Source: Edaphochlamys debaryana (Eukaryota > Chlorophyta > Chlorophyceae > Chlamydomonadales). From it: a DNA stretch of 64,000 nucleotides. Where the stretch lies: the NCBI GenBank assembly GCA_016858145.1, contig JAEHOE010000042.1, forward strand, positions 496,001 through 560,000. The letters are read 5' to 3'. The notes under the pieces are model-generated. The model did no database searches. It was not told where the DNA came from and saw nothing but the letters and a program-made list of their open reading frames with translations. This document shows positions 1 through 13,100 of the stretch, one piece after another. A program made the translations under genes and the position numbers. How positions within the stretch are numbered: the stretch's first letter is position 1; the number at the start of each line of letters is the position of its first letter.

Positions 1-315
1 GGCGGGTGTTGATCTGGGTCGGAGGGGAGTTGGCGGTTGGCGGTTGGTTGGTTGGCGGTTGGGAGGAGGTTGGGGGTCGGGGTTGGGAGGGAGGGGCTAG
101 GGCGCTCGTGCCGGGGACGTCCAGTGAGGGTGGACGCGGGTTAGGGGCCTCCCTAACCGGGTTCTCTACCGGGTCAGGTGCAGTGATATGGCGTAGTGAT
201 TAGCGCCCTTGACCGTCCTTGCAGGTGGGGCCGCCGTGGTTCGCCACCAGGACCGTTCTGTTCTGCACCGACAGCCCCGCGGTTTTACGGTCCGTGTCGC
301 CCCTTCCCTGCCCAC

Positions 316-569
316 CAGCTTCTCCTGGTCCTCCAGCTTCTTCCGCTGCGTCTTGAGCGACAGGATGGCGCGGTCGGCATCCGTGATGTCGGGGCTGCGC
401 GGGGTGGAGAGGAGGGCTTGGCGCGTGGACGGACAGGGGAGCTCGGGGACCGGCGGGAGGGGGCGACGGGCCGAGCAGAGAACGGTGTGCGCTGTCTGTG
501 GTTGGCCTCGTGCCTAGTCCTGCCGACTTACCCTTTACTCTTCTTGCTTTTGCTGTAGTAGGAGCCCAT
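316..569 (-). CDS. VPS20: VPS20/CHMP6-like ESCRT-III subunit, 5' end only
   Basis: Two exons are visible on the minus strand: 569-532 and 394-316. They join in phase 2 (GG|C) and read MGSYYSKSKKSKG followed by PDITDADRAILSLKTQRKKL. The segment ITDADRAILSLKTQR closely matches the start of plant VPS20/CHMP6, the ESCRT-III subunit that links ESCRT-II to the Snf7 polymer on endosomal membranes. Gly2 followed by Ser6 is a good N-myristoylation signal, as expected for this family. Donors are GTAAGT (after 532) and GTGGGC (after 316). I could not find the third exon in bases 1-315, so the rest of the gene lies before the window. Identity rests on about 39 residues but is distinctive. The gene is divergent from the NRDE2 homologue, with 470 bp between start codons. 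Confidence 0.72.
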
Positions 570-1039
570 TCTCTCGCGCTTGCCGGGCCGAGCGAGGGAA
601 GTCGGTTGTGATGCGGGCTCGCTGCACCGCGAAGCGCACGTTGCTGAGTGTCAAGTTTCTAAACTGCCTTTGCTGGTTGACGCGCAGCTTTGGGCGTGGC
701 GGAATGTGTTACTGTGGAAGAGAGTGTTGCGCGCGAGGGTTTGGCCTCGCTCGGTGCCTGGGTTCGTGGATAGCAACTGCAAGACCCTGCGCTATGCTGT
801 GTTGCGTGTAACCATGACCTTTGCCACGAGGCCAACTCAATGCGCGTCGCGGAAGCTTCATCAGTGCTCGAGAAATCATTGACCCCGCCAAACGGCTCCC
901 TATACGCTGACCAGCGACTCGCTTACCAAGACGGCACAGACAGATACTAGTAGACGAAGACATGCCCTTGGAGACGCACCTTGGCCCTCGCGGCTAGATT
1001 GCCCCGCGACGGGCCCACCGCAACACCAGGCCCTGACGG
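570..1039. promoter_or_regulatory. Shared divergent 5' region (VPS20-like / NRDE2)
   Basis: This is the 470-bp gap between two divergent start codons and must hold both 5' UTRs and both promoters. I see no clear TATA box or coding exon. Its role is inferred from position only. Confidence 0.45.
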
Positions 1040-4000
1040 ATGAGCCTATTCCCTATCGTCGGCGGTGGAGGAACCAGCGGGGGCCAACCGGGAGGCGAGG
1101 GCGAGGGCCCAGCGGCGTGGCTGAGCAACAACGCCAGCTTCGTTCCGCACGCCGCGGCCGACGTTCTCGAGCCGCAGGCGCCCTACGGCCGCTACGCGAC
1201 GCAGGCCGAGTTCCTGCGCGCTGCAGAGCGCTATCTGGACAGCAGCAGCGATGAGGAAGGCGAGGGCGGGGCCGGCGCTGGTGCCAACGGCGCCAAGCCG
1301 GCGGCAGGGCCCAGCGGCACGACCGCAGCTGCCGGTCGCGCGCCGGCCGGCCCCGACGTAAATGACCGCAAGCGACATCGCTCGCGATCCCGGTCTCGAT
1401 CCAGATCCAGGGATCGAAAGCGGTCTTCGAAGCGCCGGTCCAAACACAAGAAGGACAAGTCGAAGAAGGGCCGCCGACGGCGCGGCGGCAGTAGCAGCAG
1501 CGACAGCAGCAGCAGCGGCGACAGCGACGGCGGAGAGCGAGCCAAGATCCTGCGGCTGGAGCGAGCGGCGGCGGCCGCGGGGCTGGGGCGGAGCCAGACT
1601 GCCGTACTCGCGGCGAAGCCCGTGCTCAAGGGCGGCGCGTACGGCCAGGTCGGGGAGGTTTACTTCGACACCCGCGGCGATCTGGCCAACATCGTGTACG
1701 GAAACCTGTACGGCGGACACGTGGCGGCGTACCACAGGTACGTCACGGTGGCGGTGTGGGCACGACCTGTTGGGGCCTGTGTTGGAGCCCGACGTGCCCC
1801 GACCAGTATACCGCCCACGTAGTCCGAGCGGTTTGGGGGTCACGATATCTGTTCCTGTACCTGTGTGTGGGGTCCCCGTCTGGCCTCAGCCATAGCCACG
1901 GCTGACGCCACTCCCCTTTGCTGACGGCATGCTCTACCCCGTTCCTCCAACCCACCCTGCTGCTTGCGGTCCAATCACAGGGCGGACCCCCTAGGTCTGG
2001 CCAAGGGCGCCCGCGCCTATCGGCTCTTGCCGGGGCAGCTGCCGGGGGCGGCGCAGATGGCGGCGGCGCTGGCGGAGGAGGAGGCACGCGGCGCGCTGTT
2101 GGCATCCCGCTATTACGGCGGGCGGCAGTTGGCGGCGGAGCGGAGTCGGCGGTTGAGGCGGTTGCACCTGGCCGAGACGCCCGTGCTGCCCGGCGCGTCC
2201 GGCCTGTCCTGGGGCGACAACGGATCTGGATCTGGATCTGGGTTTGGATCTGGGGGCGTCGGAAGCCAGCGGGGGTGGCTGTTGCGGGCGTTGGACGGGC
2301 CCGCCAGCTCTGGGTCAGGCCGGGGAGGAGGCGGGGGGCGGCGGGGAAACGCGGCGGCGATGCCAGGGTTCGTGCCGCTGCGTGACCCGGCTCTGGACGC
2401 GGCGCTGGCGGACCGGCGGCGGCTGCCGGCGGAGGCGGCGGCGGCGCTGGCGGCGGCGGAGGCCGGCGGCGAGTCGGCGGAGGAATGGGTGCTCCGCCGT
2501 ACGAGGGAGTACAACATGGCTGTACGGGAGGCGCCGCAACGCGTCTCGGTGAGCCGTCGTAGCTACGGTTGGGTCAGGTACCGTTACCGGCAATGGGAGA
2601 TGGGGGATGGGGACGGGAGCAGACCAGGGAGGGGGGTCGTGGCGAGGCAGGGGTGGCGTTAACGGGGGGGTGGCGCAGTCGGGGTCACGTGTTGGGCTTT
2701 GGGACCGGACCAGGATCTTGTTTCGGGGCGTGAAGGGGGTGGGGTTGTAAGATCTTCCCCTGCACCTTCCCCTCATCTCCGGTGCACAGTGGCAGGGCAC
2801 GCAAGGACGGTGTTGGTTGATGGGCTTGGGCGGAAGGGTGGAGGTTCACAGGGCGGAGCAAGGGGGTCAGACGCCCTCCCAACGCCGACCCAACTCATGC
2901 CGTACCGTCACGCCCCCCCGCCCCCGCAGCTGTGGCTCCGATTCGCCGCCTTCCAGGATGCCGTGGCCCGGCTGCTGGCGCGGAGGGCTGCTGACGTGGC
3001 GGGGTCGGCAGCTGAGAAGAAGCTGTCCATCCTCAAGGTGCGCTGCGCTGTGCAGTGCTGGCCGCGATGTGCTGACCGTGCTGTGCTGCGCTGTGTGCTG
3101 CGCTGTGTGCTATTCTGTTCTGATCTGCTGCTGCTGTGCTTTGGGGATTACCCAGCTTACCGTGCCTCACGTCTTCCTTGGACCCCCTTTATGCCCCGTC
3201 ATCCCTCACCCAACGCAGCGGGCCCTGGACGCCCACCCGGGCGACCCCCGGCTGCTGCGGGCCATGATGGCGGCGGGGGAGGCCCTGGTGGAGCCGGAGG
3301 AGGCGGCGGACAGGTGGGGGTGGGGGACGGGGGGGTAAAACGGGCTCCCGTGGTTTTGACACGCGACACGGCTACACGGGCCCCTCCGGAGTTTTCCAGG
3401 GTTTTGACACGTGTGCCCGGTGGCGGAGCCGGCTGTACCGGGTTTCCTTCGGACGGGGAGCTTCGTGGCCGTTCCTCATCTGGGGGGCTACCTAGGTGCT
3501 GGTAGCTACAGTCCCGCCTCCACGCCCCTCCATGACCCCCCCCCCACACACAGGTGGGAGCGCCTCCTCAGGCGCACCCCCGGCGTGGCCTCGCTGTGGC
3601 GGGACTACCTGTCCAGGCGGCGGGGCGCCTTCGCCACCACCCGGCTGTCGGGGATACAGGTGGGGTGGGGTGGGGTGGGGTGGGGTGGGGTGGGGTGGGG
3701 TGGGGTGGGGTGGGGTGGGGTGGGGTGGGGTGGGGTGGGGTGGAGGGGTTGCCATCGGCCTTGTCGACTGGGCTTGGACTCACCCCGTCTTGCAGCGCCA
3801 CCGGATCGCCCGCTCGACGCTCCCGCACCTTCAGCGCTGTCTCCCCATCACACGTCGTGTCCGGCCCACACGCTTGGTACCGCCTGCTTACCCTCAGAGC
3901 GCGTACGACAACGCCCTGCACTCGCTCGCGTCCGAGCGCGTACGACAGCAGCGGATCGCGGTCGGCGCCGGTTCGACTTCCCCGTCGGACCGCGCCGCCG

Positions 4001-7000
4001 CCGCCGCCGCCGTGAACGGCCTGGATCTGGATCTTGCCTGCCTGGTGCTGGAGCTGGTGGAAGCTGAGCTGGGGGCGGGCGCCAGCGAGGTCGCCATTGC
4101 GCGGCTGCAGGCTCTGGTGGAGTTTCACTTCTTCCCTCCAGGGGTGGGTAGGGGTTTTCCGGGGTACAAATCTATCTAGACAGAGGGACAGGTTTCCTGG
4201 TGGCCAGGCTTTTTTTATCACCGCGAACGTTTCCTCCTGGGTTTGGGAAACTTGCGGGGTCAGCACCGGTACGCCAAGACGCGCCAAGCCCACCGTCTCC
4301 AGAGGAGAGAACCCCTCCTTCCCTCACACCCCCGCCACCCCTCCGCTACCCCTCCCCCCCACCATCCAGGGAATGGACCACTCCTCCGCGGGTGCCGGCG
4401 CAGGCTTCGGCGGCGGCGGCGGCGTGGGCGGCTCGGGCGGCCCCGGCGGCGGCGGGCGGCTGGCCCCGGCGGCGCTGCTGCGGCTGTTTGACAACTTCTG
4501 GGAGGGGGGTGCGCCCCGGGTGGGGGAGCGCGGCGCCAAGGGCTGGGCCACTTGGTGAGCTGGGATGGGGCGGGGCGCGCTTTTTGTAACAATTTTGGAA
4601 TGAGTGTGACAAACTGAGATCGTTGGCTCGCTGAGTGAGGAGGGCTGGAGGGGGGCTGGGTCGTTGGGGAGGGGAGGGGCGGCGGCGTGGAGAGGGGTGG
4701 GTGAGGAAGGGTCAACGTTGGGAAGCGATCGAGCAGCATTTTGCGGCCCCTGCTGACGACGGCCGTTGGCGCTACTCACCGCCCCACGCGGCTCGCAGGT
4801 ATCGGGAGCAGAACGAGGCTCTGTGGGTGGCTCGCGACCCCGGCGGCGCAGCGCGGCGGCGGCGGGAGGAGGAGGAGGCGGCGGCGCGGGCGGCGGCGGA
4901 GGCGGCCGACGGCGGCGGCTGGACCGGCTGGATGGAGGTGCCACCGCCGCTGCCTGCCGAGGCGCCGCCGCCGCTGCCGCCGGCCGATGAGCCGCCGCCG
5001 CTGCCGCCGCCAGAGGAGGGGGCGGAGGGTGCGGGCGCGGCCAAGGGGGAGGGGGAGGGGGACGGGGGAGAGGGCGTCAAGTCCGGGCCTCAGGAGGAGG
5101 GGGAGGAGGACGAGGACGAGGACGAGGGGCGGGGCCGCAAGAAGGCGGATGCCCCAGACGACGACGCTCTCCTGGAGGAGGGGGAGCTAGAGGGGTTGGA
5201 GCAGGTGGGTTCGGTTGATGGATGCTGGCCACACCGTGGGGGGGCAAGGTGGCCAAGAGGTGGGGCGGGTGGATGGGCAAGGGGATCTAGGAGAGCTGTA
5301 GGGGCTGGAGGGGGGCAAGGTGGGCTTCATGGGCTAGGGGCCCAAGTGCGTTGGCAGGCACCAGTTTGCATGCTTGGCGGCTTTGGTGCAGAGAAAGCGA
5401 TGGGAGGGGTGGAAGTATGCAGGGGAACGCGCCGTCCCGTATCTGCCACCCCTCAGTCTCGCCAAGAACCTGCCCCGGCCCTCCCCTTTCCCTCCCACAC
5501 AGCTGACCGAGGAGGAGCTTATGGCACAGCTGGGGCTAAAGCTGGACCGGCAGCTCGAGGAGATGCAGAGACAGGTGGGGGCGGGTGGGCGGGGGGGCAT
5601 GGGGTTCGTGTGGGAGGGTGCATGCGGATGACTGGAGGTGGCGTGTTGGTTAGGTGGTGCGTTGCCCGAGCACTGCGGGTTGGGGGGAGCGGTGGACGCG
5701 GGTTGTGAGGAGGGTGGTCAAGCTCGGGGTGGCAGATGTGTGGGCTGGCCCATGCGCTGCCCTTCCTCTGCACACCCATGCGCAGAGCGTGACCCCGGAA
5801 TCCTGATGATGGAATCTCGCCCCTGCCTCTACCGCTTGCCTACTCACAGGGCGCCCCCCGAGATCTTGGCCCGCTGTCCATGGCATGTACCTGACGATGG
5901 GATCTCTCCCTTTGCCTTTACCCGAAACCCTTGATCGATGCAGGGCGTGCCCCCCGAGATCCTGGCCCGCTGGCTGGAGACGGAGCGGGATCGATCCGCG
6001 CGGCAGTGGCGGCCGCAGCGCCCCACGGACCCGGCCGCCGCGCCCTCGGAGGGGCACCCCTCCTCTCCACAGCGCGCCTCCTCGCCCGCCGCTGCCGCGA
6101 CCGGAGACGGCGAAGGGGCCGCGGATGGGGATGGCGAAGGCGCCGAACCCGATCCGGTCCGTGTGGTTTTGCTGGAGGAAGTTCGGGACTGTGTGTTTCC
6201 GATCGAGTCACCGACGCTCAAGTTAGACCTCCTCTTGGCCGCCCTGACGCTCCTGGGCGTGCCCCTCGAGCCGCCCGCGCCGCCGCCGCCGCCCACCGCG
6301 GTCGCTGCGCTGGGGCGGAAGCCGGGGGCCGGCTCGGCGGGGGCAGGCGCGGGTTTGATGGGGGCGTGGGGCGGGGTGGGCGGGTGTTGGGCCACAGGAT
6401 GTGGGTCGCTGGGGTACCTGAGGCTGTTGCCTGAACAGGCGACGCTGGCGGCGGCGCAGCGGTTGATGCCGGCGGCGGTTGGGCACGGCGGTGGCTGGGG
6501 CCCCGCTGGGCCCGGGCGGGGCCTCGCTGGGCCCGCGGTGGGCCCGTGGTTCCTGGCGCATGAGTCACGGCGGGCCTTCGTGGCCCGGCTGTTGCGGGCG
6601 CTGGTGGCGGAGTGCGGGGCGCCGCACGCGGACGAGCCGCAGGTGCGTGGGCCTGGTAGGGGCCTTGTGGGGGCCTGGGTGGAACCGGCAGGGCCTGGGC
6701 GGGACCCGTTCGTTGGACGTGGGGGACGGGGCCGATGGGGAGAGCGGGCTGGGTGCGAAGGGGGGGGGCCCTTGGGTCGCGCGAGCGGTTGGGATATGGC
6801 GGGGTGAGGTGGCTTCAGCCTGCTTTGCTATACTCCTGGTAGCCCCCACTAACCACCATCAACCACCCCTCACAAACCACCAACCGCCACCAACCGCCAC
6901 CCCCGCAGCTCGTCCTGGCGTACCTCCTGGTGGAGGCCTCCCATGCCCCCACCGACCCTCTCGACCCCTCTCCCGCATCCTCCGCGCGCCTGCCCTGTGT

Positions 7001-9491
7001 GGACCGAGCCCGCACCGCCGCTCGTGTCGTCCTCTCGGAGCGGCGGAACTCGGTTGCATGGTTGGCGGCTTTGGCGGCGGTTGAGGAGGCAGCTGGACAG
7101 CCCAAAACCGCCAGGCGGATCCGTGACGCCGCCCTGGCGGGCGCCGCCGGGCTGCCCGAGCCCGAGCGGCGGTTACTGCCGTTGCTTGTCCACCAGTACG
7201 CGGAAGTCGAGCGGTCGGCCGCCGCCGCCAACGCGGCGGCGGCGGCGGGCGGCGGCGGCGGGAACGCGGCGGTGGCGGCGGCCGCGGCGGCGGCGCTCGA
7301 GCACGCGCTACGGGCGCACCACGTGCTGCGCTGGTTCCTGGCGGGCGGCGCCGTACCGGGCGGCGCGTTGCCGTACACGCCGTACAAGGCCGGCGGTACG
7401 GTGACGCGGGAGGATGTGGCGGCGGCGAGGCGGGGCTTCGAGGCCCGAGTGCCGGGGATCCTATCGGCGCAGGTGCGGCCTTTGAGGGGCTCCAACTGGC
7501 GCCCACGTAGCTTAGGCCTTGACTGGTGGGCCACAGACACCTGGTGGGGATAAGCCACCTTACGGCAACCCATGTCTTCCATGTCTGTCATGTGCTCTCT
7601 GACTCTCCTCCCACCCTCCCAGCTTCCCTCCTCGCTTACTCTCGGCCTGGCGCCCCCACCAACACCACACACACATTGCTTACTCTCTTGCCCCCCCCCC
7701 CCCCCCCCACACACCCTCTTACCCATCGGCCCTCAGGCTGGCACCCTGGATGCCACCGGCGCCTCCACGCTCCTCCTGGGGGCCCTGTTCGAGGTGCTGA
7801 CGGGGCGCCTCTTCCCCGCCGCCGGCGGCGGCGGCCTGGCGGCGGCGCTTGCGATCCACAAGAACGCCTCCGCCGCGGCGGCGGCGGCGGCGCGGCGTGC
7901 CAGCGGCTGCCACGAGGCGCTGGCGGCAGCGCTGTGTGAGCTGCTGACGGCCGAGATGGAGCAGGCGGCGGAGGCGGGCTGGTCCGGCGGCGGCGGCGGC
8001 GGTGGAGCAGGGGGTGGCGGCGGCGGAGGGGCGGTGCAGCCGGGCAGGGTGCGTCTCTTGATTCTGCAGGTGGGTAAGGGTCAAGGTTGGGATTCAAGGT
8101 TTGTTGCGGGTAAAACCCTTGCGACTGGCACACTTCGCAGGCGGGGATGTAGGGCAGCCTGGTGTGAGCGGGGGGGGGGGGGCGCTGGTCGCCCGGTTTA
8201 TGCGCTCGGCTCGTGTCAAGAGCCCCTCCCACAACCTGCCCTTGACCCTGCCCCCCCCCGCCCTCAGGCCCTGAAGTTCTGCCCCCCCCCAACCTGCCAC
8301 ATCCCCATGCAATTGCTCCAACTATCCTGGTGCCCCCTCTCCGCCGCCCGACTCTCCCCCCCACGCCCTGGAGCTGCTCTGCCACGGGCCCCTGCCCTTG
8401 CTTCCTTTCACCCGGCCTTTCAACCCACGACCCCACCCTCAACGCTCAGACACCCGGGTCCCTGGGCCCTGTAGCCCGAAAGCCCCTCCCGAAAGCCCGA
8501 CCTAACCTCTCTTCCTCTTACCTTACTCCGGGACTCCTTGACGCGATGTCGCCAGACTCAAACCTACCTCCGCCCCACGCCCTCCGCCTCCCCGCAGGCC
8601 CTGGAGCTCTACCCCCACAACCCGCTGCTGCTGCGGTCGCTGCTGCGCCTGGGCCGCATCGGCGCCGGCCGCTGCCGCCTGCGCCGGGACCTGGCGGCGG
8701 CGGCGGCGGCGCTGCGGCGGCGCGCAGACGGCAGCCTCGAGGCCCTGGCGGAGGAGGCGGAAGAAGGTGAGGCCGAGGCCCGCTGGGGCCCCGGCGGGGT
8801 GGGCGGTGGAGGTGGTGGGGACGAAGCGGGGCCCAGTGCGGCAGCTGCCGCCGCCGCGGCGGCGGCGGTGTGGTGGGCGCAGGTGGCGGCGGAGGCGCCG
8901 GCGCAGCCGGGGCACGCGGACGGGTACGGGGCGGCGGCGGAGGCGGCGCGGGAGGGGCGGGTGGGTCGGCTGTTGGAGAGGGCCGCCGCGGCCCGGCACC
9001 TCGCCCGCTGCGCCCCCGTCTGGTCGGCCTACCTCTCCCACGAGCGCGCCCTCGCCTCCGCCGCCGCTGCGACGGCAGCGGCGGCAGCCGCAGCCGCTGC
9101 GGCGGCGGCGGCAGCCTCCGACGCTGCGGGTGCGCAGACGCCCGCCGGCAAGGCGGCGGCGGCCGCCGCGGCGGCGCTGGCGGCCCGGGTCTCCCACGCC
9201 AAGCGTGTGTTCTTGCGTGCGGTGCGCGAGGTGCCGTTGGCCAAGGGGGTGTGGATGCAGGGACTCGAGTCGCTGGGGCTACCTTGGAAGGGAGCCTCGG
9301 TGGCGATTGGGGGGGCCGCGGGGGGTGCTGTTGGGGATGGGGTGGCGGCGGCGGCGACGGCCAAGCAGCCTGCGCCGCCGCTTTCGTCACGGGAGGTGGC
9401 CGAGCTGATCGGCCTGGCGGCTGACAAGGGTGTACGGATCCGTACGGACGTGTACGAGGTTATGCTGCAGCACCTGGCCGAGCAGCAGTAG
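1040..9491 (+). CDS. NRDE2: NRDE2 homologue (nuclear RNAi-defective 2, HAT-like repeats)
   Basis: Thirteen phase-consistent exons: 1040-1737, 1981-2548, 2930-3037, 3219-3313, 3554-3659, 3898-4143, 4370-4554, 4799-5204, 5503-5574, 5944-6642, 6909-7472, 7737-8069, 8598-9491. They encode about 1657 residues, longer than animal NRDE2 because of Ala/Gly/Pro/Glu-rich insertions. The N-terminus has an acidic patch and an Arg/Ser stretch (residues about 110-145). The conserved YFDTRGDLANIVYGNLY (about 207-223) follows. Then come the NRDE2-type helical repeats from about residue 423 (LWLRFAAFQDAVARL; WERLLRRTPGVASLWRDYL; SAYDNALHSL; LLRLFDNFWEGGAPRVGE). In animals NRDE2 is nuclear, binds the exosome helicase MTR4 and guards spliced RNAs; the same role here is inference. 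The weakest part of the model is the Gly/Ala-rich exon 10, where a further intron may hide near 6350-6440. Confidence 0.85.
3660..3743 (+). repeat. (GGGGT)n tract at a 5' splice site
   Basis: About sixteen copies of the pentamer GGGGT begin exactly at the donor of NRDE2 intron 5 (CAG|GTGGGG). The G runs are close enough to form G-quadruplexes in DNA and in the pre-mRNA. Confidence 0.9.
5803..5972 (+). repeat. Tandem copy of an NRDE2 3' splice site and exon start
   Basis: The acceptor and first 29 bases of exon 10 (5941-5972, CAGGGCGTGCCCCCCGAGAT...) have a decayed copy at 5847-5876. Upstream sequence is also duplicated (CTGATGATGGAATCTC at 5803 against CTGACGATGGGATCTC at 5891). The period is about 88-94 bp. 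Confidence 0.8.
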
Positions 9492-10117
9492 CGGTGGCGT
9501 GTACCGGTAGGTACGCGAGGGGGCATGAACGTGCAGTGTGTGTTCGGACAGTCTTACACGTGGCACGTCGTGTGGGGGTTTGGGCTGGTATGCGTGCAGG
9601 GCTGAGGTGTCAATGTATTGCACAAGGAGTCAGCGACATCAGGCAGCAGCGGATGGAGGATGGGTAGAAGGAGGCCTCTGGTATGAGGGCTGCGGGGAGG
9701 AAGGGTAGGGGGACCAAGATGGGCAAGGGATGGTGGCAATGCCGGTAGTGCCTCGTCTTCCAGTGAAATGCGCCTTCATGGATGCAGCGTGGCGGGAGCA
9801 GCATATGTAAGCTTGTTCCCAATTCTGCGTGCTGGAGGCTGGAGGTTGAGAGGGAACATGAGGCCGCCAAGTTGGCTGGCGCGGGCGGGCTGGAGGCCCC
9901 GGCGGTCAGCGCGTGGGCCTTTCGCGTAATATCGGCATGTGGGCCCGCAGTACGGCGTCCGGGTGACTGCGGAGCTGCGGACGCTAGCTTAGTAGCGCAA
10001 ACTGTGCATCTGCTCGCGAGACAGTGGTGCAAGACGGGGTGACAAGGGCCGGATCGGTCTGGCGACGAGCGAGCGCCTTCCAGGCCGCTGAAGAGCGCCC
10101 GCGCTCAGTATTGCACC
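9492..10117. other. NRDE2 3' UTR and metallophosphoesterase 5' region
   Basis: No coding exon is supported. The stretch holds the NRDE2 poly(A) signal at 9806 and, in its last few hundred bases, the presumed promoter and 5' UTR of the next gene. Confidence 0.5.
9806..9810 (+). terminator. TGTAA poly(A) signal of the NRDE2 gene
   Basis: TGTAA, the usual chlorophyte polyadenylation signal, lies 315 bp after the NRDE2 stop codon. The assignment comes from motif and position. Confidence 0.55.
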
Positions 10118-13100
10118 ATGCAGCTGCAGCGGTCACCAGGTAAGCAATTGCGCATTATGGAATTGAGAAAGCAAGCGCTCGAGCAAGCGCAAGGACGAAA
10201 AGCGAGCGAGTCGCGACTAAACAAGATAAGCCCGCTACCCCGTGCGCTGTGCCCTACAGCTGGCTGCAAGCTTGCTCGCGGGCTCGCAGCTCGCTCTCAG
10301 CGCACTCGTTGCGTCGCCATCCGCGCGCATGCTGCGCCCTCGAGCGCGGGCTTGGCGCCCGGCTCCACGCTCTCGCACATGAGCACCAGCAGGCAAGTCG
10401 CTCTCAATTCGCTATCTCTGCCTTGACTTACCCGCACCCGCTCGCGTGCACGCCGCTCCCCGCCCCCTCTCCACCTCGCACCCCCCCTCATCCCCGGACG
10501 CTTCAAACTCCTCCCACGTGTTCACGCCGCGCAGCCGTTCGGAGCCCTGGCAGCTGGCGGTCATGGGCGACCTGCACCTGGCGCCGGAGCAGATGCACCT
10601 CTTCCACGCCGCGCGGGGGCACCTGCTGGCAGCCATGTCGGAGGAGGGCCGGCCCGTGCCGGGTGGGGCCTTGGGGAAAGGGGCTGGAGGGGAAACAGGC
10701 AAGGGGCCAAGCAGTGACTGTCGGTGGGGAGGGGTGGGGACTCATGAGGGGGATGGGCGGGGGGAGGCGGGAGGGCGGGAGGGCAAAGGGGCGAAGCGTT
10801 GTACTGCCCCGGGATGGCAGATGTCCGCAGGCCGTCAGCCTCTGGACGGGTACGGTACCGGTATCCACTGGGACACACATTTCTTGAGCTACCTTTCCCA
10901 CCCGCACCTCACGGTTGGGACCACCCCTCTTCACCCCTCTCTTGCCCCGTCCCCGCGCCCCACCTGCACGCCGATTCCACCCCCAGGTGCACGTGTGACG
11001 CAGCTGGGGGACCTGGGGCACGGCAAGCATTCGTCTGGGTCACGGAGGTGCTTCCAGTTTGCCAAGTGGGTCGGCTTAACGTGATTGCCTCCAGTTCGCC
11101 AAGCGGGGCGGTCTAATCGGCTGGGAAAGACGGCATGATTACTGCCAAGCTGTCTTTGAACATGGAAGCTTTCACGGGGTCCCGGAGGAGGCTTCAGCAG
11201 CGCCTTTATGACCCCCCAACCCTACCCCTCCGCCCTTGGCTTTCCTTCATCTCTGCAAAGGGACTTCGTGGATGGCTTCGGGTTGCCGTACGCCCTAATC
11301 GTCGGCAATCACGATCTGGAGGGGGAGGACTTTGAGACGGACGAGGAGAACTTGGCGGGCTGGGAGCAGGTGCGCTTGGGCAGAGGCACGGCGGGTGTGC
11401 ACAGGTGGGCACAGGCCTTCCCCAACCTGCGCCCTGCAGCCCACCCTAACTAAGCGACGGGGGCCCGGCATCCCGCCTCCCCACGGACAGGTGTTTGGCC
11501 AGCCTCACTACTGGGCCGCCGACCTGGGGGTGGCACGCGTGGTCGGCCTCAGCACCATCAAGCACCGGAGCGCGGAGAACAGGTGCGTCGGAGTTATTAC
11601 CGTATGTTGGAGGGCTATGCTGGGGTTGTTTTGTTGTGCCCGTGGCTGAGGTGGCAGGTGCCAGCGTCCAACGTGGGGTAATCAGCAAATGGCGTCGCAT
11701 CGGGCTGAAGCCCTTGTACCAGCACACGCTCGCAAAGCTGTATTGCATCAAGCCAGCAACACAGGTGACTCATTTGCCATCAAGCACGGGGGAATTCTGC
11801 CCTGCGTGCATGGGCCCGGAGTCCGCGGGCCGGCTGCGGGAGCCCCCTCTTTCCCCAGGGCGCATACGGGCATGCCACACATGTGCATGCTAAAGACAGG
11901 CAGACCTCTCGTTCGACGTCTGCCGCGCCCGCAACCTTGCGCCCACCCCTCCCCTGCGCCGTCCCCAGCCACGCCGAGGTGTACATCCCCCACCACCAGC
12001 TGTCCTGGCTGGAGGGGCAGCTGGCCGCGCACCCCACCACCCCCTTCATCGTGCTCACACACGCGCCTCCCATGGGCTGCGGGCTCAAGGTAGGGGCAGC
12101 GAGAAAGGAGATTGCGAGCAAGTGCTCCGGTGCCTTCTGCGCGCGCCCCAAGGCCCCACCGGCCCTGGAAGTACCCTGCTGCCCGTTGAGCTTTGCCTGC
12201 GCCTTGCCGTTACCGCTCTCCTGTCCTCTTCCTCCTCCCCGCCGCCCCCTGCACCCCCTTCAGGTGATTCAAGAGCTGCACGTTAAGAACCGCTGCGCCT
12301 GGCTCAACCACTCCCACAACCCGCGCGCCTTCATGGACATTGTGAACCGCCACCCGAACGTCAAGCTGTGGTTCAGCGGTGCGTGCGTGCGTGAGGAAGA
12401 TGAATGGCCGACTGCTCAGCTGGGTGGCCCGCTATGCCGCTGAGCAAGCCGGGGGTGCTGACGCTGTACCCTGCGAGCTGCTGGAAGTCAGTTCAGCCGT
12501 TGCAGGCCATGTGCGATTCAGTTGGTGCAGAGAAAGGAGCTGGACGTCCGGACCCTCTCAACCACTGCCGCCACCCCTACCTCGGCCCCCCCAGGCCACT
12601 TCCACCTCTCCCACAACTACCCCGACTCCATCACCACCGTGGGGGGCACTGCCTTCGTGCAGGTGCGCCAGGGGTGGTGCGCCGGGCACCCGTCTGCCAC
12701 CAACCGCCTTGGGCCCTCGTCCTTGCCCCCGCCCTTGTCCTCTCTGCCATGGCCCCCGCGCGTTGACGACAGCGCCCTCCACACTGCCGCGGTCCCACCC
12801 CATCCTGATCAGGGTCACCCCTGATCCTGATGGCCGGTGCCCCTAGTGCGTTGCCGAAAGCGTCCTCAACACTGCCACAGCCCCGTTGCACCCTCGTGCC
12901 CTACCAACCGTCCCCGGTGCCGCCTCGCCTCCCCTCAGGTCGGCGTGATCGGCGAGTGCAACCGAGACGGGCTTCGCCAGGTGGGGGCGGGCGCTTTGGG
13001 AGCGGAGAGTGGAGTGCGCCACACCCTCATCAGCCACAGCAACCTCTGTGTCCACCTCCCTGCCTCACACCCATGCGGGTTGAGCCGCTCTTTGACCCCT

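Noticed and set aside
1046..1843. Long minus-strand frame opposite NRDE2 exon 1
   Set aside because: GC-rich coding DNA opens antisense frames. The plus strand has conserved NRDE2 motifs and correct splice phases; the minus frame has none.
3660..3743. Telomere-like repeat
   Set aside because: It is a GGGGT pentamer within an intron, short, and flanked by coding exons of NRDE2, so it is not telomeric.
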